A stretch of 64,000 nt of DNA from Gymnorhina tibicen (Eukaryota > Chordata > Aves > Passeriformes > Artamidae). How positions within the stretch are numbered: position 1 is the stretch's first letter; every line of letters starts with the position of its first letter. The notes beneath the pieces were generated by a model. The model had not been told where the DNA came from and ran no database searches. It was given only the letters and a program-made list of their open reading frames with translations. The stretch covers positions 295,445 through 359,444 of the forward strand of contig VXAZ01003259.1 in assembly GCA_013399875.1 (NCBI GenBank), given 5' to 3'. The position numbers and the translations under genes are program-made. Below are positions 1 to 61,000 of this stretch, piece by piece.

Positions 1-1633
1 ATTAAGACATACTTTCACTTGCTATTTTTAACCCATGGTCTTTTTTTGGCTTTCCATGAGCACATGTAGAATGTCAGGCTGTCAGGGTTCTGTCTTTCAG
101 CAGCATTTCCTGGCATGGGAAAAGGAGGTGTTCCTGAGAAATGACTTTATTATGACACATGGACATACGCTCAGCTGAAGTCACCATCCAGATGGATGGT
201 CGGGGTGAGCTCCAACCGCATAAAGTGTCTGCAGTAAAATAATCACATTTATCAGACAAATCCTGCCTCTAAATGCACCCATACTTACTGCATTTATACC
301 CACAGCTTGGAGGAGGACAAAATTCAGAGGATTAAAATCTGAAAATGTGTTTGAATATGCAATTTGCATTGTTATCAGGCCCACGAAATATTGAGAAGGT
401 GCTTTCTGGCTGGAATTTTCACAAGTGCAGAAAGCCCTGCAACAATTGCCTTGACCTTTGAAATTGGTGGCAGAGGAGTTGTAGCTGCTTTGGGTCACAA
501 AGGCTGAGGGGGTGACCCTGGAGCAATGAATAATTCCATTTTCTGCACAATACCGTGAAACTTTCCAGTAGACAGGAAGGGTTTCATTATCCTCTTTCAA
601 AAGCAGGTGACGCAACAGGCACGGGGAAGGCTTTATTTTAGTTTTTCCATCTTATTTTCTAATTTAAATTGAAATGAGGATGTGCTAATTACCATAAACA
701 GTGGCAGAAAATGCACGGGACATCGCTCTGCAGAGGGGTTTTATTCCTCGGAGCACCAAAACTCAGCCTGTGCTCTCCTGAGTTTTGCTGGAAATGCTCA
801 GCTTGAGTTCTGCTTAACCTCATCTCAGGATGCATCTTCCTGGCTTTGGATTGCAAAGCTCAGATAATTAATCTTCCTGCTTTTTTTTTTGCCATCTTGC
901 TTATATGTGCAGTCAGCAGTGTTAGAGGCAGCCTGCTGGGCATTGTGGGTTGGATGGGAGCTTTGTGCCGCAGCTCAGCTAAGGCTGGGATATTCTTTTC
1001 CCCTCTTCAACATAAAATAAGCATTTTGTGAAGGTATGAGAGACTTCATTGGTGTAAATAATCCCTCTCCCTGCCTTTCTCCCATCCAGCTAAAGAACTC
1101 CACTTCTTACAAATGCATCTACGACTTACCTCCTTTAAAATCTGTTTATTTTATACTCAAATATGAACAAGCTTTGGATTTGTGTGGGGATATCCCAATT
1201 AGCTATGGGAACAAGTCTTTGTTTTCCCATTTGTGAGCCATTCAAAAGGTGTTACTAAAACCACCAGGAGTCACAGGTGAAATGTGTGCCTGGTAATAGT
1301 GCAGGGATCTACTTTGGGGAGGGGATTTCAGGCTCTTGATAGGTGCTGGTTGCTGAGCTCTTGCTGGCCCTGCTATAGAAGGAGGTTTTCTTCTCTGATT
1401 CCATGAGTTTGTTGGGTTTTTGTGTTCAAAATACAAAGTACAAAATGCACAAACCCAAATAAAATTTTCCTTCTGTCCTTACAGTTTCTACAGATGTTAC
1501 TCAGACTGCGCATTTTACTTTCCAGTCCTCTCAAACAGAAGACACAAGAAATGTTTTGTTTTTACGCCATAAAAGCTTTGTTGTTGTTGTTGTTGTTGTT
1601 TTTTTTTTTTTAAGTATTTTTTTTCTCTAGCAG
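1..1633 (+). other. MICU1: MICU1 intron, 3' portion
   Basis: Non-coding DNA ending at the acceptor of the first visible MICU1 exon. No exon resembling the preceding MICU1 segment could be found here. It ends with a (TTG)7-T13 tract (1578-1611) and a TAGCAG tandem acceptor (1628-1633). Nothing else is recognisable. Confidence 0.8.
1578..1611 (+). repeat. (TTG)7 T13 microsatellite in the polypyrimidine region of a MICU1 acceptor
   Basis: Seven TTG units run directly into thirteen T residues, followed by a second T-rich stretch up to the AG at 1629-1630. The repeat ends about 20 nt before the acceptor, so it forms part of the polypyrimidine tract. Such tracts are usually length-polymorphic. Confidence 0.9.
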
Positions 1634-52982
<51,349 letters not shown>

Positions 52983-53769
52983 GGGGGTCGGGAAGGAGCA
53001 CCCCCATTCCCTGGATCAGCGCTGGCACAGCCCCTGGGCACCAGCGGTGGCACCAGGCTCTGGAGAGCCCAGGCTGTCTGTAACAGGAGGGTTCTGCACA
53101 CCCGAGTTAGAAATCCACGCCTGTTGTATTTGCTTGCTGATGGCTCCTTAATATTCCTGTCTCTCAGGAACAAGGAAAGGACTTTTACTGCCCCCACCTC
53201 TGCAGCATGACACATCTGCCCTGCTCGAGAGCTGGACCCAAAATCCCATGTACTGCTATGAAAAAATGGCATGGGGTTATTGCGATTCTCAGACTGCTCC
53301 TCGGAAAAGCCGCGCGATTCCTGCACTTCCCGGATCCCAGACCAGGATTTTGGCCAGCCAAAAGCTCTGTGCTGCACCTGCTGCAGAAGGGCAGAGCTGC
53401 TGCCTCTGGGGAAGAGCAGCTAAAAGTAGTGGAGCAACTGGCTCTCCTGCCCTTCCTGCCATGCACAGGCATCCTGCTGCAGGAGCTCCCTAATTAATGT
53501 CCTGAATGGAGAGCCCTCTCCGTGGGGACTTGTCCTGGGAAGGGGCTGACAGGCATTGGGTGCCGGGTGCTGTCCTCTGTAAAATACCATGTAAAGGTGT
53601 TGTTCACAACAAGCTGGCTCTGTTTCTCCATTGCTCCGGCTCTTCACCCAAGGCTGGGCCGGGCCACTGAGGAGAGGGTGTTTTGGAAGGGGGGGCGAAA
53701 AACGCCACCATGACTTTCCAGAGCTGGAAAGACAAAGGGGATAAATCGCTCCTAGAATACTTTCCTTCC
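52983..53769 (+). other. MICU1: MICU1 3' UTR and downstream DNA (end uncertain)
   Basis: Non-coding sequence after the stop. I find no AATAAA or ATTAAA between the stop and the CR1 copy at 53770. A TGTAAAATACCATG stretch at 53578-53591, followed by a GT-rich run, is a possible non-canonical cleavage region, but this is inference. Confidence 0.5.
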
Positions 53770-54246
53770 CCAGCACAGGAAGGACATGGAGCTGCTGGAG
53801 CAGGTCCAGAAGAGACCACCAAGATGATCAGAGGGACGGAGCAGCTCTGCTATGAAGAAAGGCTGGCAGAGCTGGGATTGTTCAGCCTAGAGAGAAACTC
53901 CAGGGTGACCTAACTGTGGCCTTCCAGTGCCTGAAGGACGTGACAAGAAACATGGGGAGGAAATATTTACAAGGGATGGAGTGCCAGGACAAGGGGAAAT
54001 GGCTTCCCACTGCCAGAGGGCAGGGATGGATGGGATAGTGGCAAGGAATTCCTCCCTGTGAAGGTGGGGAGGGCCTGGCACAGGATGCCCAGAGAAGCTG
54101 TGGCTGCCCCATCCCTGGAAATGCCGAAGGCCAGGTTGGACAGGACTTGGAGCAACCTGTGATTGTGGAAGCTGTCCTCCCATGGCAAGGGGTGGGACTG
54201 GATGGGCTGTAAGGTCCCCTCCCACCAAACCATTGTAGATTCCACG
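53770..54246 (+). mobile_element. CR1 LINE 3' fragment in the MICU1-DNAJB12 intergenic region
   Basis: A longer copy covering CAGGAAGGACATGGAGCTGC, AAGATGATCAGAGGGACGGA, GTTCAGCCTAGAGAGAAACT and the usual 3' region to CCACCAAACCATTGTAG. It occupies about a quarter of the interval between the two genes. Confidence 0.95.
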
Positions 54247-54549
54247 GTTCATACGGGGATATTGATCCTGATCATTCCAGCTAGAGTCATCTTCCTCCCC
54301 TCCCTCGTTTCCCAGCCAGAGCCTGCTCCTCTGGGGTGGTTTGGGTCGCTGTGCTGTCACACGTCACAGCGCACAGAGCAATGTGGGACTGCAGGTTTGG
54401 CCCTTCCCGGCTGCAGCTGTTCTTCCCTGCCTCCTGCCCGCTCCCCATGGCAGCCTCCAGGGATCTGTCACCTGTCTCTGAATTCGCTCGTTTGGAACGG
54501 AGGCTGTTCCCGCCATCCCTCGTGCGAGTGAGTGTGAAACAGCCCTGAG
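54247..54549 (+). other. intergenic DNA upstream of DNAJB12
   Basis: About 300 bp between the CR1 copy and the CpG-rich promoter block. No gene or repeat recognised. Confidence 0.7.
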
Positions 54550-54861
54550 CAGCCTCAGCCCTCCGCAGCGTGTCGTTCCTTCAGCCCCGCCGGGGCACGG
54601 TCCCTGCGGCCAGGACCTGCTTCCAAGGCAGGAAGCTCGATAAGGAGGAGGACTCTAATCTGAGGGAATCCTTGAAGGGGTTAGCCCTTCCCTTCCGAAC
54701 CCCCTCCGACAGCAGGACGCGGGGGTGCCCTCTGGCGTCCCCTCCACAGGACGTTCGCCTCTCTCGCCCCCCTCTCTCCCACAAAATCCCGCTCCCTCCC
54801 TGCGCCCTTCCGGCTCCCCAAAGACCGCCACGGGCCCCGCCCTGCTGGGGGCGGGCTTCTG

Positions 54862-54869
54862 TGACGTCA
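54862..54869. promoter_or_regulatory. DNAJB12: consensus CRE TGACGTCA
   Basis: The full palindromic CREB/ATF octamer lies 53 bp upstream of the DNAJB12 ATG, flanked by GC boxes. Occupancy is inference. Confidence 0.75.
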
Positions 54870-54921
54870 TTAGCCCGCGCCCGGCCCCGCCTCTCCGCCC
54901 CCCCGCCCGGCCGCCGCCGCC

Positions 54922-55054
54922 ATGGAGTCGAACCGGGACGAGGCGGAGCGGTGCATCGGTATTGCGCTGGCCGCCGCCAAGGCCAACCAGCCCGACAAGG
55001 CCCGCCGCTTCCTGGAGAAGGCGCAGCGCTTGTACCCCTCGCAGCGGGTCCGCG
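54922..55054 (+). CDS. DNAJB12: DNAJB12 exon 1 (start codon, N-terminal helices)
   Basis: ATG at 54922 in an optimal Kozak context (GCCGCCATGG). Reads [18 protein letters not shown] and continues to [11 protein letters not shown], then one base of a split codon before donor GTGAGC. Human begins MESNKDEAERCISIAL with LEKAQRLYP in the same place, so the start is secure. Confidence 0.97.
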
Positions 55055-58000
55055 GTGAGCGCCGGGCCGGGGGCGCGGCGGGGGGCCCGGGGGAGCGCGG
55101 CCTGAGCGGCCGCCGGCAGGCCTGACCTCTCACCCTCACCGCGCCTGCGCAGTGCGCGCGGGGCACGCCGGGAAAGCGAGTTCCTCGGGGGTCCCGGGAG
55201 GTGTCCTGGGGTCTCGGGCTGCGGTACCGCCCGGGACCGGGTATCCCCTGAGCCCGGGTACCGGCGGGCTGGGATCGGGTACCGTCGGCCCGCGACCTCT
55301 GTCTTTAGCGGGGGCTCTCGGGAAGGGAGGGGGCCGGGAAGGGAAGGGCCACCGGCTCCCTGGCTCCGCGCTGCTGTGGGACCCATGAGCCGAGGGCGCA
55401 ACACCCGCTGCTGGTGGGGCAGCGCTGAGGGGAGGGAAGGAGCTTGGCAAGGCGAGTGAGAAGTTCTCGGGGGGCTGCGAAAAGCCCTTCTCCTCCTCCT
55501 ATTCCTCCTTTCCTATTCCTCGTATTTCTCTTCTCCTATTCCTATTACACTCCTTCTCCTATTCCTCCTCTTCTCCTCCTCCTGTTCATCTCCTCCTTAT
55601 ATTTCTCCTTTCCCTCTCCTATTCCTCCTCTTCCTCTCCTCCTATTCCTATTCCTTTCCTCCTGTTTCTGTCCCTCTCCTCCTTCTGTTCCTTTCCTCCT
55701 CCTCCGCCTGTTTCTCTCCTATTCCTCTCCTCCTCCTGTTTTTCTCCTCCTCTTATTCCTGTTCCTCTCCTCCCCCCATTCCTCCCCTCCCATTCCTCTC
55801 CTTCCTGTTCCTGCATTCTCCCTCGTATTCCTTCTCTCCTCCTATTCCTCTATTCCTCCTATTCCTCCTCATCTCTTTCTCTTATTCATCCTCTCGTTCT
55901 CATCCTTCCTCCTTTCCTTCTCTTGTTCCTCCTCCTTTCCTCCTCCCATTCCTCCTCCCCTCCCTCTCCTCTTCCTGTTCCTCTTGTTTTCATCAGATTC
56001 CTCCTCTCCCTCTCGTATTCCTCCTCCAGCAGTTTGCAGACAGACAGGCCATGGCTGAGCTCGCACTCTCATGTGTAACAAAATAATCCTCCTTGAAGCC
56101 TTTCTGCCAGATTTATGACTTTTTTTCTAATTTCCTGGAAGCTTTAGTTAATATGGAATGTGGTTTGTGAGAGCAGCCAAGCACAACTCTTTCCCTGCGT
56201 GTTCTTACGTTGCAGAATTTTATGCAAAGAGCTGTAGATTTAATTTTTTTTTCACTTTGACCTCATCTGAGTTTGGATTCTTTGGCTGAGCTTTGCAGCT
56301 TGTTTGTCCCAACGCTTCCTGTAATCCTCTTTTTGGTTGCACCAGGCCTCTTCCCACTTCCTCAAACACAGCGTGTTGTGCGTGTGATGTGCTTTTCCTT
56401 CCCTCCCTTTCCTGCAGCATTTCTACTTCGGTGGAATTACTGAGTAGGAAAAGCGACTTTCGGAGGAAGGCAGAGGCCGGGGGGGCAGCGGGGCGGGTTA
56501 ATGAGAAACACATCGTGCTAATTTGTGGCCAGACCTGACCAAGTTTCTCATCCAAGGACCCTTTGCTTGATGTCCTGCTGGGTCTGGAGTTGGGAAATGC
56601 TGCCAGAGATCCCACGGTGGTCACCGAGGCCCTGTGGAGCTCCTGGGAAATCTCTTTCCCAGGAGTTGCACGGGGTTTGGCAACGCTCAGCGACACGGCC
56701 CTTGCGCAGCCAGTGCTGCAATCTCTGACCCTGGCTGGGATTTTCAAGATCAGGGAAGGGTTTTGCAAGGAGATTGCAGCAAAAACCCGTGTCGGGGCGT
56801 GTTGGTGGAGGCACAGTCACACGCTGGTCACCTTTAAGTGGGAGTTGGGGGAAAATTCATTGGAAGTTGGGCAAATGTTGGCTAATAAGGGAGGAAGAGC
56901 GCTCCATGGCACGTGCTGGGGAGGCACTGAGTTGGCAGAACTGAAACCTAATTCTGCACGCTCTGCTTCAGCAATCCCTGCGTTTGTGCTGTGCTGGGGC
57001 TGCACGCAGGATGCAAAAACCAACGGGGTTGGGGCTGTAGGGCAAAATAGGACTGACCTGTGGCCATCTGTGGATTTCTGTGGTTGGGTTTGGGAAGTGC
57101 ACTTTGGGCAGCTGGGGAGGGGGGAATTCTGCCTCTCTGCCCCACTCAGGTGAGACTCACCTGCAGAGCTGCCTCCAGCCCCGGGGCCCAGTGCAGGAAG
57201 GACGTGGAGCTGCTGGAGAGAGGCCAGAGGAGGCCACTGAGTTGCTGAGGGCACTGGAGCACCTCCCCTGTGGAGCCAGGCTGGGAGAGCTGGGGCTGCT
57301 CAGCCTGCAGAGGAGAAGGTTGTGTGGAGACCTCACAGCTCCTTCCGGGGTCTGAAGGGCTACAAGAAAATTGGAGAGGGATTTCATCAGGAACTGGAGT
57401 GGCAGGACAAGGGGCAATGGCTTCCCACTGCCAGAGGGCAGGGATAGAGGGGATATTGGAATATTGATGGGATATTGAGGAATTCCTCCCTGTGAGGGTG
57501 GGCAGGCCCTGGCACAGGGTGCCCAGAGAATCTGTGACAGCCCCTGGATCCCTGGAAATGTCCAAGGCCAGGCTGGGTGGTGCTTGGAGCACCTTGGGAT
57601 AGTGGAAGGTGTCCCTGCCATGGCAGGGGGTGAAGTTGGATGGGCTTTGAGATCTCTTCCAACCCAAACTGTTCTGAGATCAGAATCTCCTGGTAAGCTA
57701 TAAGGAACTGAGCCCAAAGCAACAGGAAGGGGGGTAGGTGGGGGAACAGCCTTGTGAGGTGAAATTTAAAATCACCTGGCAGATTGCTCCAGGTTTGGAA
57801 GGAGCGAAACCCAAGACTATAATTCAGTGAACACTGGAGCGTTGTGAATATGAGGGAAGGAAGGTTTTATTTTTCTAAAATGAATTATTTTTAAATTTGT
57901 GAAGACCCCAAGCCCAAAAGCTCGTTCAGTGGGTTACTGCTCCTTAGCCCACTGTCCTTTTTATCCCTCATCCTGTATTGACTTTTGGATTACCGAGTGG

Positions 58001-61000
58001 ATTTTTCTTGCCCCTCCAGGCTCTGGGGCCAGATAGGATATCTTGGCTCATCTCTTGGCCTGCAAGTGCTGTTTGCACTTGCCTAAAGAAGGTGATGCCC
58101 CCATAGTGCAAGGTCTGTAATGTGCAATCCGTGGGAGGAGGTGGAACGTCCTTCCCAGTTCTGGGGTCTGGATAAAGGACTGCAAGCTCAGGACACTGGG
58201 GACTGTGTAAATATCCTTGGCCGGGTTTCACTGTAGCACGTGTGCCTGTTCTTTTCAACGGGGGCTAAGAAATCGGTCCGATGCTTGGTTTAAAAAGCAG
58301 TTTTAAAAGGTGGTTCTGCCCAGCTGCCAGGGAAATGCATGATGGAAAGGTGCTCGGAGCCTCCCTCCGTTGTGTCACCTGTGTGGTTAGGCCAGGCCTG
58401 CGTGTTTGTCCCCTCGTGGCTGGAGAGGGCGGAAGACAGTGCCTGAGCCTTGCAAGGAGGAAGAGAAAAGGGAAAGTGAATTTAGGCACATCAGTAATTG
58501 AGAGGGAAGGTGGTTCTCACAGCTGCTCCGAGTCCGTAGGTAGAGACGGGAGAACAAAGCGCCTGGTGAGGAGCTGGCAGCCATCAGTGCTGCAGTCCTG
58601 TCCCCAAAAGGGGAGTGTCCCCGTGGGATTGGCAGCCCACGGAATTATTGTCTAAGCCCTCTAAAGATGTGCCATCATCACATCACTTCCCCAGCACTGT
58701 AGGCTCTCAAAAGCAGGAGATAAAGAAGAATAATACACTTTATCATGTGCTAGAGGACAAATTTGGACACGCTTTGCTGTCAAGGAGAGATGGAAGGGAA
58801 AAAAGGACAGGGATGTGCTGCTTTGCTGATCTGCTGTGGCTCCTGGACTGTCTGTCTGGGTGCTCCTGGGGTTTTTATGGAGGTTGTGTGTGTTGGGAGA
58901 AGCAGAATATCTTCAGGAGTAGCCCTCACACCTGGGTGAGAAGCGGCAAGAAAGGTGAGGGTCTTCCTGAGGAAGGAAGGGGGAGTCTTGGAACAGTGGC
59001 AGAGATGAAGAGGGGTCTCTTCATGGGCGAGCTGGAAGGGCAGGTTGAGCTTGGTGCTTTCTTCTCTATGTTTTTCTTTCTCTCATTTCAGTTCTGCTCG
59101 AGTCACTCAACAAGAACGAGCAGTCGGCCAATGGCCAGTCCCAGTCCAGGGAGCCCACAAACCCTCAGTTCAGGAAAATGAGCGGAGATTTCCCGTCGGC
59201 CAACGGAGAGGCTGGAGGGGAGGCCCCCAAGGGCTACACCCAGGACCAGCTGGCTGCGGTGAAGAGGTTTGTGCACAGCTCTCCGGGGCATTTGTTTGAC
59301 TTTATCACGTGGTACCTGTCTGCTTTTCACAGTATTTTAAAGATTTCAGCTTTGAACCATACGGAATAGTGTTAAGGACATGCCCAGGAGGTTTTATAGC
59401 TCCAGCAGCCCTGGTAGGCAGCTGGGTTGGGTCTGCTCATTTTCCAAACCATGTTTCAAGCTTCCCTTTACTCCTTTCTCCCGTTTGCCCATCCTGGAAG
59501 CTGCAGGACTGAACTGCAGGTGCAGTCGCTTGGTAAACTTTGTTTAAGGTTATGGGCATGGCCTGAATTGCACAAGAACCGCTCCAAGGGACTTGCAGGA
59601 ATGTTTGTTACGTCATCCACTTCTCCAAAATCCCAGCCTGCTGGAGTCTGTCTCATCACATGAGAAGCAGAAGCCTTGGCTGGGCTGTGAGTGTGCCCAG
59701 GAAGAACTGGGCTGCACACTCCGGGCAGCTCCCTCCTTCCTCCTCTGGAATTCAGCTGATGCAAGTTTTAGATCTGGGAATTAGCTGAGGAGAAAGTGGG
59801 GGGCGGGGGTAAAGGCCAATATCCTTCAGGTCCTTCCCAAACAGCCTCCAAAACACGGGCACGGTGAATGTGAGGTTTATTTGCCAGTGGCATTCCTGTG
59901 CGGGTCTGACGAGAGGCCCCTCCGCCCGCACTGGCCCGACCCGTTCTTTGCCGGGCGTGCCGGCACAGCCAGGGTGAGGCGGTGACAGCAGCCGGGGCAC
60001 CCTCTGAGGAGCGAGGGCTGAGTAACCCAGAGATCCCTGAGCAACAGCCGTCGGAACCGCGCCGCGGGAGGAGTCTCCAAGCTGGCGAGCATTCGAGACA
60101 AAGAGGTTCTCGCTCCTGGAGCTCAGTGTCCCTGTTTTGTCCCCTCTCCCTCGGCAGGGTAAAGCAGTGCAAAGATTACTATGAAATTCTGGGAGTGAAC
60201 AGAGAAGCTCCCGATGAGGATCTGAAGAAGGCCTACAGGAAACTGGCGCTGAAGTTCCACCCGGACAAGAACCACGCGCCGGGGGCCACGGAGGCGTTCA
60301 AAGGTAAAGCCAACTCCGGATTTGTGGTTTGCCCCCAACTCTCACTGAGCTGGGCTAGTGAGAAGCCTTAAAAACAACCCCACGAGTCAGGCAGAGTGAA
60401 ATAAAGCTGCTTTTTGTGAAGCTGTCTCCCTTCAGAGCTGGTCGTGTCATGAACAAAGTATGAACCTAAAATAATAAACACAGGTTGGCACGGGTAGGAC
60501 TCACCTCTGTTGGTTGGACAAGGAGAAGCCTTCCTTCTCTTTCTTCCAGCAGCCCTTCCTGTGTGCTGCTCCAGCCGCCTGCCACGCTGCTCAGGAGGGA
60601 ATTCTGTCAGGATTAACCCAGTTCAGTTGTGCAGCACCAGAGGCAGCCGTTGGGTTCACAGACCCCTCGGGAGAAACATTCCGGTGAACACCCAACCATT
60701 CGTGGATGGAATTGGTGGACAGAAATCCCAGGTGGAAGTTTCTAGGGTGAAACTGTAGCAGCCATACAAGTGAGCCCAGCCAGAACTCAGAAAACAGCTC
60801 TAGTTCTGCTGCAAAGAGCCCAGTTCTCAGAGCCTCCCTACAAATGCAGCACGGATGTTTCCTGGGTAATAAGATACCTTAAAACTGGAGTAATTTTCCA
60901 AGAGAAATGCTATTGCTTGGAACATATAACCCCATTTTCCCCTGCAAGCTGTGGAGGTTTGATTATTGTCACTGAGCTAAACACAGAACTCTTTGGTGCC

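Larger units (their letters stand above)
54550..55450 (+). promoter_or_regulatory. DNAJB12: CpG-island promoter of DNAJB12
   Basis: CpG density rises sharply against the AT-richer flanks and spans exon 1. There is no TATA box near the start. A GC box GGGGGCGGG (54847-54855), an inverted GC box CCCCGCC (54886-54892) and a perfect CRE lie within 80 bp of the ATG. This is typical of a broadly expressed gene. Boundaries are by eye. Confidence 0.85.
55055..59091 (+). other. DNAJB12: DNAJB12 intron 1 (4.0 kb)
   Basis: The first ~400 bp are still CpG-rich. Then come a ~545-bp pyrimidine tract (55483-56026) and one plus-strand CR1 (57146-57682). No other gene or RNA is recognised. Confidence 0.85.

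Noticed and set aside
54655..55404. 249-codon minus-strand open frame over the DNAJB12 promoter
   Set aside because: CpG-island DNA lacks stop codons; the frame is Arg/Gly/Pro-rich and antisense to exon 1.
55444..56058. 204-codon plus-strand open frame rich in Pro, Ser, Leu and Phe
   Set aside because: Produced by the C/T low-complexity tract, not a protein gene.
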